Source: Parus major (taxonomy: Eukaryota; Chordata; Aves; Passeriformes; Paridae). From it: a DNA stretch of 64,000 bases. The stretch is from the NCBI RefSeq assembly GCF_001522545.3, contig NC_031768.1, forward strand, positions 5,206,320 to 5,270,319, given 5' to 3'. Under the pieces are notes generated by a model. It was not told the DNA's origin and made no database searches. It saw only the letters and a list, made by a program, of their open reading frames with translations. Position numbers and translations under genes: made by a program. Position 1 is the stretch's first letter, and each line of letters starts with the position of its first letter. Positions 38,401 through 59,500 of the stretch are shown piece by piece.

Positions 38401-40889
38401 ATGACCCAAATGCCAGTCAAAAATTCCTTCAACCACAGTCTGCTCTCTACTGAGCTGGTAATATCACAAAGGCATTGTGCTATGCTTGCTCTGTCCTTAC
38501 ACCCTTTACCTCACAGTCTGCTGCTGGAATGAGCTGCCCAATTAGCTGAACCTTTGCTCAGAGCCACTATCACTGCATAAGACATATTACACATGACATA
38601 AGATGTTTACTAAGAAATTGGTATTTATTGCAGGTGATGGTCAAGTTTGTTCACCTCGCATGGAATTTTTGTCTCTGGCAAATGCTAATATCTGATACCT
38701 TGGGAGAAGGGCATTTCTGTCCTAAAATATCTATCATGCCCCTGGCAGTCTGTACCAAGGACCTGCTCCTTCCTGATCTCCCACAGCTGCTCTGCTAAAT
38801 CCATAAACCATGACAGTGGATTACCTTTATCATTGATTTAACTGTCACCACTAAAAGTAGTTAGCAGTCTTGAAATAAGCCAGCAAGCACATTTGAAGCA
38901 ACGTCCTCCCGAGGCACATATTTCCTTTTATCAGCCTTAAATTAATTCTCCTTCATTGCATGACGTGTGCCTTATTCTCACTTTGCAGGATGAGTAAAAA
39001 GGAAGCACAGATCACTTTCCATCTCCTGCACCATAATTTCGTTCTCTCAACTGCTCTCCCTTCTGCTGCTTCCCCCTTCCAGCTGAGCGGCCAGGATTAC
39101 ACAACTGTGGCTTTTGCCATGAGGGATTCCTCTCCTCGCCGAGGTGTGGCTGCTGTGCTGGGCACAGTGAAGGAGAAGGTCGTGGGGATGAGTTATGGAT
39201 GGCCTGCAGGGGGAGAGGGGCAGGTGAGAATCCCTTGCTGCCATGGCTGGACCACACTGGCACCAGACTTCTCGGCTGGGGTCTGTGCTCAGCCTGCTCA
39301 GTGCAAAAACAGCCTGTGTTTTTCACTACTACCAGTCTGGCATCTCCTGCCAGCTCTAGGCATTTCCTTTCTGAAGAAAAAAACAACCAAGGTTTGATCA
39401 TTCACTTCTGGGGTTGTGCTAAACTTGCCAGCATCTGTTCCATCTGAACGGGGAGGGGAAAAACACCAGTCCTGGACAGGGAGAGAAGGAAAGGTACCAA
39501 GTTGTAATGTGAGAAATGAAAGCAAGAAAAACAGCATCTTGAGAGATGTTAAAGACAAAAACAAGTGCTGTGAACAGGAGCAGAGACAGATTTCAGAGGA
39601 AAGAAGGAAGACAGTGACTAAAGCACCGAGAGTGAAAACAGTGTACACATGGAAACTGAATCCAGACTCCCAGGATTTTTTTGTATTTGTTTTTCCTACC
39701 ATTTCACAGAAATCATGATGCTGGCGGGATCCCTCTATACCCAAGGGTCAGTGATGTCAATGAAAGTTGGTGGAGCTGCACTGATTTCTATCCATTAAGA
39801 AGCAACTTTCTCACATTTCTCAGAATTACTGGAGTTTAAAATAATGCCCTGAGAACCCAGCTGAAAACAACAGTTAGGATTATCCTTAAGTCAGGTCACA
39901 CTGAAACCTAATTAAAGATTATTTCAAATGTGTCCCTTATTTTTTAAGAGTTGCAAAATTCCTAACTTTGGATGGTCACATTGAAAACACAACCCTGGAG
40001 AAAAGTGCATGACACTTTTCTACCAGTTCAGGAGTCACAGCAGATGCACAAAGAGCTCTACAGATTCCAGCTCAGCAAACAACTACTTTAGAAAGCAAAA
40101 TAAGTAAATATTATCTTTGTTTCCCCCCAAGCTTCTGTTTAACTTCTTGGATTTACTGTTCCATCAGTCTCCTTCAAATTATGATAGGTGGATTTTAAAA
40201 AACAAACTTTAGGAAAGAAGAGAACAGAAAAAAAAAAAAAATTGATCCTTAATTTAAGAAAACCCACCAATGTTTGTTGTTTGCTTTGGGGTTTTTTTGG
40301 TTTGTTGTTTTTTGTTTGTTTTTTTTTTTCTGAGTGTTTGTCAGGTCAAGCTAAAGCTCGTCAATATTTAGGGGTCCCTTTGCAGACAAAACCCCTCCTT
40401 GCTCTCGTTGTGACTGCACAAGCTGAATACCAAGCCTTTTCAGTATTTTTTTAACTCTCAAGTTCTATTTTACAAGACACAATCCACTCTCCCCTGTGAA
40501 TCCCTCCCTCCCCCTCCTTCCTTTGCTCTCTTTCAGTAGCTGCCCTAATCTGGCTGGGGCTGTGTCAGCTGAAGGTGACACGGAGGGAGGAGGGGGTGCC
40601 CATCTGGTGACACTCCCCCACGCCAGGCCATCCTCACTGCCCGGACCTCTGCTCCTGCTGCATTTCATAACCCGATTACCACAGTCTTGGGTTAAATTCA
40701 GACAGATTGCCTACCAGCAAAAGGCTCAATATCCCATTATCAGATTTGTGAGCCCGCCATCCCTCTTCATTTAGGATGTAATAGAAAGTGTCAGTAATGT
40801 CCTACGGACTTTGGCTTGAAAATGAGTCTTGACTATGCAAGTCATAAATGCACTGGGTGAAGATACTCCACAGAATCACATGTGGGACA
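38401..40889. other. Intergenic between old CR1 and the SIK1 3' end
   Basis: A/T-rich, with homopolymer stretches (40226-40240, 40320-40330). No gene could be supported. Confidence 0.5.
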
Positions 40890-40906
40890 ACAATTTTAAA
40901 ACATTT

Positions 40907-40912
40907 TTTATT
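40907..40912 (-). terminator. SIK1: Candidate distal poly(A) signal of SIK1
   Basis: This is an AATAAA hexamer on the minus strand about 2.6 kb after the SIK1 stop. It is followed within about 30 bases by the GT-rich sequence TTGTTGTCCCACATGTG. This is the best placed signal for the full-length transcript. Confidence 0.55.
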
Positions 40913-41701
40913 TAAATATTAAATAAAACACATCAACTAATCATTTTGGTGTACACCTCTCATTTTAACATAAGAAATAAAATGATTGTTCAGTCATGAT
41001 AAAAAATAAACTATACATCTCAATTAAACCAGTCATGTAGTGTCTTTAAATACCCTATTGCATTGCAGTCTGCAGAACAGCACTGTCAAGATATCTACAA
41101 AAAAACCCAGACTTTTTAAAATGACCTCTTCTGCTCCAGCAATAATTCCAAAGAGGTTCTACAGCAATTGGAAAAGAAAAAAAAAACAATACTATGAAAG
41201 TAAAGTGCTTGTCATTGCTCAGGACAGGAAACAAAAGAATCTGTGGCCTTTAGATCCATGGCATTAAACAAAACACAAACTGAGGAGGAAGTTCTGTGGT
41301 TTAAGTACGTGTGCTACCCCTTACAAAACTGAAGGCCAAGGTGCTGCTTTGTGACAAGCTGGATTCTTCTTGCCCTCCTCTCCAGCCATCTCCATGCAAT
41401 CTCTTTTTTTGGGGGGTTGGTTGTTTGTTTTCTTCTAAACCCACACTACAAATGAGCATGAGACTTTGGTGTTTTCTCTGCTGCAAGGCACCACTCATTA
41501 ACAGGAGTTCAACTCGAGCAATTTTCTGTCACTTTGAAGCTTCCAGATCTTGGAGCAGCAGTGGCAAGCTGGAGATGCACCGATACAGAGACACAGATAT
41601 AACACACAGATAAAGAGGTTGTTTATGGAGAGCCACAGACAGAGCCACGTGACATCTTCAACTCTTTCTACCCCCACCAATTAACCCGGGCAATCTTTGG
41701 C

Positions 41702-41800
41702 TTTTTTCTTTTTTTTTTTTTTTTCTTAAAAAAAAAAAACAACAAACAACTAAACAAACCAAACAGAAAAAAAAAAGAAAACCCAAAAAAAACCCCCCAG
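41702..41800. repeat. T-run/A-run inverted pair in the SIK1 3' UTR
   Basis: A run of about 17 T (with one C), then CTT and 12 A, then further A-rich sequence. In the SIK1 transcript this would form a long A:U hairpin within the UTR. Confidence 0.8.
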
Positions 41801-43434
41801 AACAGGTCTCTATATTATTTGCAAATGTGTAATACTGCAGGTTGCACAAAGCCAAGGTAACTTGAAGGCACCCTGTGTCACACTAGGGAGATGGGTCCTC
41901 GAAGCATTTAGCCAGAACGCAGCCACGCTCTGACACTGGGATGGCAGCTCCCAGCCAAGCTGTCTCACTGTCTGCTCACCTGCTTTCCAAAGTCTGCATG
42001 CACTCCCCAGCTCATGTCTGGAGGAGCACAGCCTGTCCTCCCCTTTATACCTCAGCACAACCTCTATTGACAGCAACAGAAGTCATGGTCTGCCTCAGGA
42101 GGGGAGTTGGGGTTTATACCAGAAACACAACAGAAGCATGTTACAAAATATAAAAAATAACTAGTGTTATATAGTTTTCTGCTTCCTATTTATATACATA
42201 TACAGCATTAAAAACCATACCAAAAACACCTATCTAATGCAAAACCTTGTTTTGCTAATATGCCAAAAAACAAACCAACCAAAAACAAACACCCAAAGAT
42301 TGTGCTGTTTTACTCACTTTTAATACAGTTTTGTTCAGAAAAAGCTGTACTCTGTTAGAGTAGAATTCTGTTCTAGCCTATTCCTTTTGTCTTTGTCAGT
42401 ATATAATTATAACCTCAATATTGCACATTTCCCCAAGAGTCAGTTCTGTTTGGACCCTGATAATGAAATGCATAAAAACATAATTAGCAGCGGAAATAAC
42501 AATGTGCAGCACTAAGAAATACCCCTCAGGCAACTTTGTAGGCAACCTCCAGGAGGGCTTTTTAGAAAGAAAACCCTTCCCATTACCCCACAGGTGCTGC
42601 TGCTTCCCCTCCTCAGTGCCTCGGCAAGAATATGAACAAACTTAAGAGTTTATAAAAAGATTCCTAAAGATTACCCAGACCAACAAAATATAGGCATGTG
42701 TGCACCTGTGTGTATGTACACACACACACCACTCCCAAACATCCCTGCAAAAGACCAGGCATTATGCAATTTAGATCCTGATTATCAAGGGACACATTTC
42801 CAATAGTTACTGCTGCTGTACTAATTAGAGGGGCTTGCTGAGCTTTTCCAGCTGATGTATCAAGCAAGAAGTTCACAGTTTTCATTTAAAGTATGTGTAT
42901 CTGGGAGGTGTGGAATGGGGATGTTGGTTCCTTTAAATAAAATGAGTGTTAACAGGAGGGAAAAGGAAAAACAACAAATGGCAATGCTTCCATTTTTGTC
43001 TCCTATGAATGCATAATGCTGCATGCCACTGGTTTTCTGTTTATTTTTTTAAAAAAGAGGTAATCATCTTCACAAACCCATAAATGAATATTGTGAAAAA
43101 GGGAGGCTCTGGTCCCTTCTTTGAAAAGCCTCTCCCTGCTGTGTCACCACTTCTGACAGCTGCTAATCTTGCATAACAGCAGAGCTGTATTGGTCTGACT
43201 TGAGTACAGTACCGAAGAGTTCTTCCCCAACCACATCCCTCCCTGCCCCCACAAATGCCCCACCCATCTGCCCCATCATTATTTTTTTCCTTTTAAAAAA
43301 AAAAAAAATTCAGTTTCTATTCGTATTTGTTCAGTGCAAGAATAGTAGAAGCAAAAAGACATACATATTGCTTGTTTCAGTCCTACAAAGTTGCCAGCTT
43401 TCTGAGCCAGACAGCATCTTCACATACTTCAAAA

Positions 43435-43440
43435 TTTATT
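43435..43440 (-). terminator. SIK1: Candidate proximal poly(A) signal of SIK1
   Basis: This AATAAA hexamer on the minus strand lies only about 87 bases after the stop codon. Use of it would produce a transcript lacking nearly the whole 3' UTR. The hexamer is clear, but use is unproven. Confidence 0.3.
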
Positions 43441-43526
43441 GCTTCTGAGAGTCACTCGTCCCCACGCCGCCAGCCAGCCACGGAACAGAGGTGAAAGTTC
43501 CCCGCAACGAGAGCGGCCCGAAGCTC

Positions 43527-53969
<10,443 letters not shown>

Positions 53970-54073
53970 TCAGGCGGGGGGCGGGCAGCGCCTCAGGACG
54001 GGAGCATCCGAGCGGCACCTGCACGGACACGGCACCGCAGCGCCCGTCAGCCGCGCTCCGCTCCGCCGGCCCT

Positions 54074-54343
54074 NNNNNNNNNNNNNNNNNNNNNNNNNNN
54101 NNNNNNNNNNNNNNNNNNNNNNNNNNNNNNNNNNNNNNNNNNNNNNNNNNNNNNNNNNNNNNNNNNNNNNNNNNNNNNNNNNNNNNNNNNNNNNNNNNNN
54201 NNNNNNNNNNNNNNNNNNNNNNNNNNNNNNNNNNNNNNNNNNNNNNNNNNNNNNNNNNNNNNNNNNNNNNNNNNNNNNNNNNNNNNNNNNNNNNNNNNNN
54301 NNNNNNNNNNNNNNNNNNNNNNNNNNNNNNNNNNNNNNNNNNN
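54074..54343. other. Assembly gap (270 N) in the SIK1 promoter
   Basis: A run of 270 unknown bases is flanked by very GC-rich sequence. It begins 108 bases upstream of the start codon and probably hides the transcription start and part of the 5' UTR. GC-rich promoters of this kind are commonly lost in short-read assemblies. Confidence 0.98.
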
Positions 54344-54381
54344 TTCCCCCCGCCCACCGCCGAAAGCCGAGACGGGCCCAT

Positions 54382-54389
54382 TGACGTCA
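54382..54389. promoter_or_regulatory. Perfect palindromic CRE (proximal)
   Basis: TGACGTCA, the full CREB/ATF consensus, lies about 416 bases upstream of the SIK1 start codon counting the gap as 270 bases. A TGACG half-site follows at 54393-54397. SIK1 is an established cAMP/CREB-induced gene, so the site probably works in that control. Confidence 0.8.
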
Positions 54390-54521
54390 CTTTGACGCCA
54401 GCGAGACGCGCGCCCGGGCGCGGGGCTGAAGGGGAGCGGAGACACCGGGACGTTGCCAGGGAACGGGCGGCGCTGACGCGGGCGCTGATGGAGCCGTCGC
54501 CCGGGAGACCCGGGGGGGCGG

Positions 54522-54529
54522 TGACGTCA
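54522..54529. promoter_or_regulatory. Perfect palindromic CRE (distal)
   Basis: A second exact TGACGTCA lies 140 bases beyond the first, with another TGACG half-site at 54474-54478 between them. Two full sites in one CpG island are unlikely by chance and fit CREB induction of SIK1. Confidence 0.78.
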
Positions 54530-54780
54530 GGGCGGAGGGAGGCAGGGATGGAGGGGGGGTCGGGGGGTCTCCTGCCCACCCCCCGGCCCGGCCCGGCCCG
54601 CCCTCCCGGCGGGGTCGCTCCCCGGAGCGGCGGCGGCGGCTCCCGACGGGGCGTCCCCGCGGCGCGGGGATGTCGCGACTGCGGCACCGCCCCGGCGACA
54701 GCACCTGGCGCTGGTGACCCCCCGGTGACCGCCGCTCCTGCCGGCGGGGGTGCCGAGCCCCGGTGTCCCCAGCCACCGAG

Positions 54781-55120
54781 GCACCTCTAGCGCAGTGTGA
54801 CGGGGAAGTCCCGCTGGCAGTAGGAAAAGTGCGGCTGCAGCCCTGCAGGGAAGCATTTCTCCCTCATCCCAAGGCGCAGGGGGGCTGCGGATGCACTGCA
54901 CCCTTTGCACTGGTGCTGCAGCGGGAAACGGACCCGCCTTTCCCTGCGCAAGGCCGGTTTCCCTGTCCCTGCTTTCCAGGGTGTGATGGAGGGGATGCTG
55001 CAGAGTGTCCCCTCAGAGGCTGGGGACAACCTGATCTGAGGAGAGCAGCCCTCTGGGTCCACCAGCTGGGCACCGACAGCAGCAAAAGTAATAATAAAGA
55101 GTAAATATATATATTTAAAA
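54781..55120. other. Flank upstream of the SIK1 CpG island
   Basis: CpG density falls here. No exon of a divergent gene is recognisable. Confidence 0.5.
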
Positions 55121-55590
55121 ATCACAGAATGGTTTGGATTGGAAGGGACCATAATGAGCCTTCAGTTCCATCCCCTTGCAATGGATGGGGACAGCATCCA
55201 CTAGACCAGGTTGCTCAGAGCCTCATTCAGCCTCCCTTTGAACACTTCAGGGATGGGCCAGCCACAGCTTTTCTGGGCAACCTGTGCCAGTGCCTCACTT
55301 CTCTCACAGTAAAGAATTTCTTCCAAATATCTAACCTAAAAATACTCTCTGCCAATTGGAAGCCATTGCCCCTTGTCCTGTCACTCCAGGTCCTTGTGAA
55401 TAGCCTGTCTCCATCTTTCTTGTAGCTCCCTCCAGGTAGTGGAAGGCTGCAATTAGGTCACCCTGAAGCTTCTCTTCTGCAGGCTGAGCAATCCCAATTC
55501 TCTCAGCCTTTGCTCATAGGAGAGGTGCTCCATCCCTCTGACCATCTCAGTGGCCTCCTCTGGACGCTCTCCAATAGGTCCATGTCCCAT
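55121..55590 (-). mobile_element. CR1 LINE 3' fragment (about 470 bases)
   Basis: An extended match to the CR1 3' region in reverse orientation: AATCACAGAATGGTTTGGAT, TTGGAAGGGACC, CCACTAGACCAGGTTGCTCA, ACAGTAAAGAATTTCTTCCA, CCCCTTGTCCTGTCACTCCA, CATAGGAGAGGTGCTCCATC and CAATAGGTCCATGTCC in order. The 5' truncation is at about 55590. It lies about 1.2 kb upstream of the SIK1 start. Confidence 0.96.
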
Positions 55591-56149
55591 ATACAAATGC
55601 AGCCCTGAGGTACTATTGCAGCTCTACACTCAGAATACATCTGCAGTAGTGCCATTATCTCTGGTCCATGTGGAACTGAGGCTTGGGAAGCTTCCCTTTG
55701 GCACACCAAGGCTTAAGGAGGTTGTTCAGGATTGAACCTCAGCCAAGAGACTCCTCTCAAGGTCAGATGTAATACAGCAGATGCACAGGGTTCAAACAGG
55801 AAGATCTTCAGCCTCCGCACAGCAGGTGACCAAAATGTTTGTACACTTGGAGTAAAATTCCAATCTGGTCTCAAAAATAAGTCTCGAATAATGCCTGCCA
55901 TAGCTATTTTTCATCTTTATCTTCTCTATTGCAGTCAGTGCAGGCTCTTTTCAGACAGGTAGTTCTTCAGTCAGGAGATGGGTGTCTAACTGGGAAACTC
56001 TCCCCTGAGCATCACAGCCCATGGCACACTGGGAGGTGACCCTCCTCTTCCATCCAGGGGCACCATGCAAATTGGATATGCCAGACTGCTGGAAATAAGG
56101 TAGAAAACTTACAGCTCTGCTTCATGCTGAAAATTTCAAAGCACTTGGT
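55591..56149. other. Spacer between two divergent CR1 copies
   Basis: Unclassified sequence, perhaps partly older CR1. No gene seen. Confidence 0.45.
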
Positions 56150-56518
56150 AAAAATCTATTCAAAGAGAAGATGGAGAGGGGATCTAATAAATACACACAT
56201 AAATATCTCCAAGGTGGGAGCCACGAGGAAGGTCCCAGACTCTTCAGTGGTGCCCAACATCAGGATGAAGAGCAATGGCCATAAAATAAACCACAAGAAG
56301 TTCCATTTCAACATGAGGAAGAATTTATTGACATGGAGGTGGCAGAGCTCTGGAACATCTGCCCAGGGAGGGTGTGGAGTCTCCCTCTCTGGAGACATTC
56401 CAAACCCCCCTGGGTGTGTTCCTGTGTCACTGCTCTGGGTAACCCTGCCTGGGCAGGGGGTTGGACTGGGTGATCTCCAGAGGTCCCTCCAGCCCTGACA
56501 ATTCTGTGATTCTGATGT
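56150..56518 (+). mobile_element. CR1 LINE 3' fragment
   Basis: CACAAGAAGTTCCATTTCAA, CATGAGGAAGAATTTATTGA, GGTGGCAGAGCTCTGGAACA, GGGGGTTGGACTGGGTGATC and GACAATTCTGTGATTCTGAT run in the forward CR1 order, ending with the terminal repeat. Together with the copy at 55121-55590 it makes an inverted pair. Confidence 0.94.
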
Positions 56519-59500
56519 TTTCACTTGTTGTTGATGTTCTCCTTAAGGTCCTGAATGACTCCTAGAGGGCTCAAGAGGGATGTGCTATGGGGGGAAAGCA
56601 AGATTTCTGACAGTTTTTGTAAATTTTTACTTTAAATTTTGTAAATTTGTCAGTTCTTTAAAGGAGGTTTGAGGAAGATGCGGTGCTCTGCATAAATCAA
56701 ATTACACGATCCGTGAGCTGTGTATCATCAGCGTGTTTGAGATCTGTCGGGATGTTTTAGTGAAGTTTCAGTGTTTACACTGCAGGCTCTTTCTCTTAGA
56801 AAAATGGAGAAATAACACCTTAAATGAGCACCCAAACTTTGTTTATACACAAAAGCCATGCTGTCCCGATGCTTGCTCTCTGTGAGCAGGCAGGCTGGCA
56901 TTTTTCAGGGATTGAATGGAGCTGGGAGAGGGCAGAGCTGGTGGGCAGGAGCTGAAGGACAGGAGTTGCTGCTGTGCTGTGACCCAAGTCACGGGACTGC
57001 TGTGCCATGTGCTGTAGAGAGGGGAACAGCGCAGAGCCAGCCCAGGCTATTGTAGCATTCAATTAGTGCTTACACAGTGCCTTGAATAACTCACATGAAA
57101 AGCTGACTTATTATTATTGTTATTATTGTTATTATTAAGCTAACAGTATATTCTCTGTGGAGCTCATGAAGAGGAGGTGACGCACAAACAGCACATACAG
57201 TAGCAGCTGCATGTGAACAGTGCCCCAGGAGTTATAAAGAAAAAAATTACCTTAATAATGGTTCCTCTGCTGTGGTGGGATTTTCCTCCCTTTAATTATA
57301 GTTGCTGTTTTCATTTGAAATTGATTAAGTGTTTTAGGATGGCAAACAGAGCTGGTCTTTCTAAAAAGAACACTCAAAGACATCCAGCCCCAGCTAGGAG
57401 TGGAACATTTTTATTCCTTTCTAAAGGACTCAGAATTTCTTTCTTCTGAAATGGGAAGAAGATGACTGGGTTTGGCGCTCTCCAGAACATCTCACGATTC
57501 TCCCACACTAAGGAGAGGTGGACACCTGTGCCACGGGACTTCTTGGAGAGTGTAAGACCTCACCAGAGGAGAACCCACCATCCTGATTTTAATTACCTGC
57601 TTTGGATGGAAGAGGCAAGAAGGACTGGCAAGTGCTGCTCCCTGTGGAAGGTATTTACAGTGATCTCTCTCCCAGGGCATCTGCAGTGAAGGAGGGAGCA
57701 CCTCATTTCTGAAGTTAAAACACTATTGTATCATTTGTTGGGAATTAAAGACCCCCTACCTCTATTATTTTCAGCAACCTTTTGGTGTTTCTCTTCCATT
57801 TTCATTCATCCAGGTAAAAACAGTTTCCAGCAGCACTGCTCAGAAGTAACCATTGCACAATTTTGGTAGTGTCATAATTACATCGTTTTTCTGCCACTTT
57901 CACTCTGAATGCTGTGAAGGCATCACAGACCTCTTATGCAATCGAGTTTTATCGGCTCGGAGAGGTGCTGCTGTGGGGAAGGTTGAGGCTTTTGCAGTTT
58001 CTGCTTTAACACTTCTGCTGCCCTCTGGTGTTTTAGATATCCGGGACGAGGAGTCACCTTGGGTGATTCCATGACATCCGTGCTCGGGAGAGCTGGAATA
58101 ACAGAGCTGGCTTGTTCATAACCAGGGAAGAAAAGCGAGGCACTTTTCAGACCATATCCACGAGGATGTTCCTTCTCGAGGAAGAGGGAGAAACTGGGAG
58201 GACACAACTGCTAAGTTTTTCCATTGCAGCAGCTCTGTGCTCCCTCCCTGCGGGCAGCATGATCTGTGCATGGGAATGGAGACTGATGCCTTCCAGAACT
58301 CATCTCACAGATATTTCCAGCAATTCAGCCTTTAGTCATTTCACTCAGCATTTTCTATCAGTTTCAAAACAAACTAACAACAATAGCAACTTTCTTCACT
58401 TGGCAAAAAGAAAACAAACCAAGAAGTGGAGACATTCCTTTCTTTCTACCCATTTCACCCTCCACAGCTAAAGCTAAAGTCAGCCTGGTTTTCTGTGGCA
58501 AGTTTGCTGGGGCACTGATTGCAGTAGAGCTGTAGATATTTGGGATTTTTTCTTTTCTCTTTTTATTTCTTTTTCCCAGGGTGGGTGGCATAGTTCGGTT
58601 TGTTCATTTTTGGGGTTTTTTTGGTTGGGATTGTTTGTTTGTTTTCCAGCAAATACCAGTATGACTATTACAAAAATGATATTTGTTTGACTATTTTACA
58701 CTGTTTAATTGAATAAAATCTTGTTGAAGTCATCTGGTCACACCAAGTTAGATTCTGGCCTAAAAAGAAGTGGAAGGGAAGGTGTCCCATTACAAAAAGT
58801 ATAGTGACATTTGAAGCAAAGAAGATGAGATAATCAACTAAAATACTTGTAGGCTTATTTCAAAGACAAAAGCATTATCTTGAAAAAAATGGTGCATGAC
58901 TGTTTCTAATATGACTTCAAAGTGTCTTTGAATTTGAAAAAATCCAGGCTGCCACTGCAATTTTGGCAAAAATACTTTAAAGCTAGGATGTCCTTACTGA
59001 GGCACCACAATGGTATCCACAAATATATTTCAGACCACTGGAATGTCTTTGGTCATAACATTGCATCACGGTTACATAATTACGATCACAACAATGATCT
59101 TTTGTCATTAAGGTTTATGACATTTCATAATTAATGAGGCAATGACATCTCACTGACATAATACATCGAGCTTGTCTTGCAGGATAAAGGGACACAGACC
59201 TTCTCCTCATCATTCCTCCTTATCTAGGGCTAGGAAATATCTTCTGAAGGGGTCACCACCTTGTATGTTTGGGTTCTTCATTCTCCTAAATAATATGGGG
59301 TATAAAATCTGCTTTCATGCTGCGGCTCTGAGTGCCTTTGTTTGTATAAAAGGAAGTACAAACACAGAACAAATGAGGTGGTCTATGCCCTTGAGAGCAT
59401 CTCTGTTTCATTGTAATAATTTCCCTTCCATGTTTGTCACTTACAGTGCTCCACTGTGCTGGGACAGGTGAGCCTGACTGACAACTGGCAACAAATACAC

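Larger units (their letters stand above)
40890..43526 (-). other. SIK1: SIK1 3' UTR (probable extent)
   Basis: The sequence after the stop codon has no continued coding frame and is A/T-rich. On the minus strand an AATAAA at 40912-40907 is followed by a GT-rich stretch, so cleavage near 40890 gives a UTR of about 2.6 kb, similar to mammalian SIK1. Earlier AATAAA hexamers at 43440-43435 and 43045-43040 could give shorter forms. Several ATTTA pentamers occur, as expected for an immediate-early mRNA. The far end is inferred from signals, not from transcripts. Confidence 0.6.
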
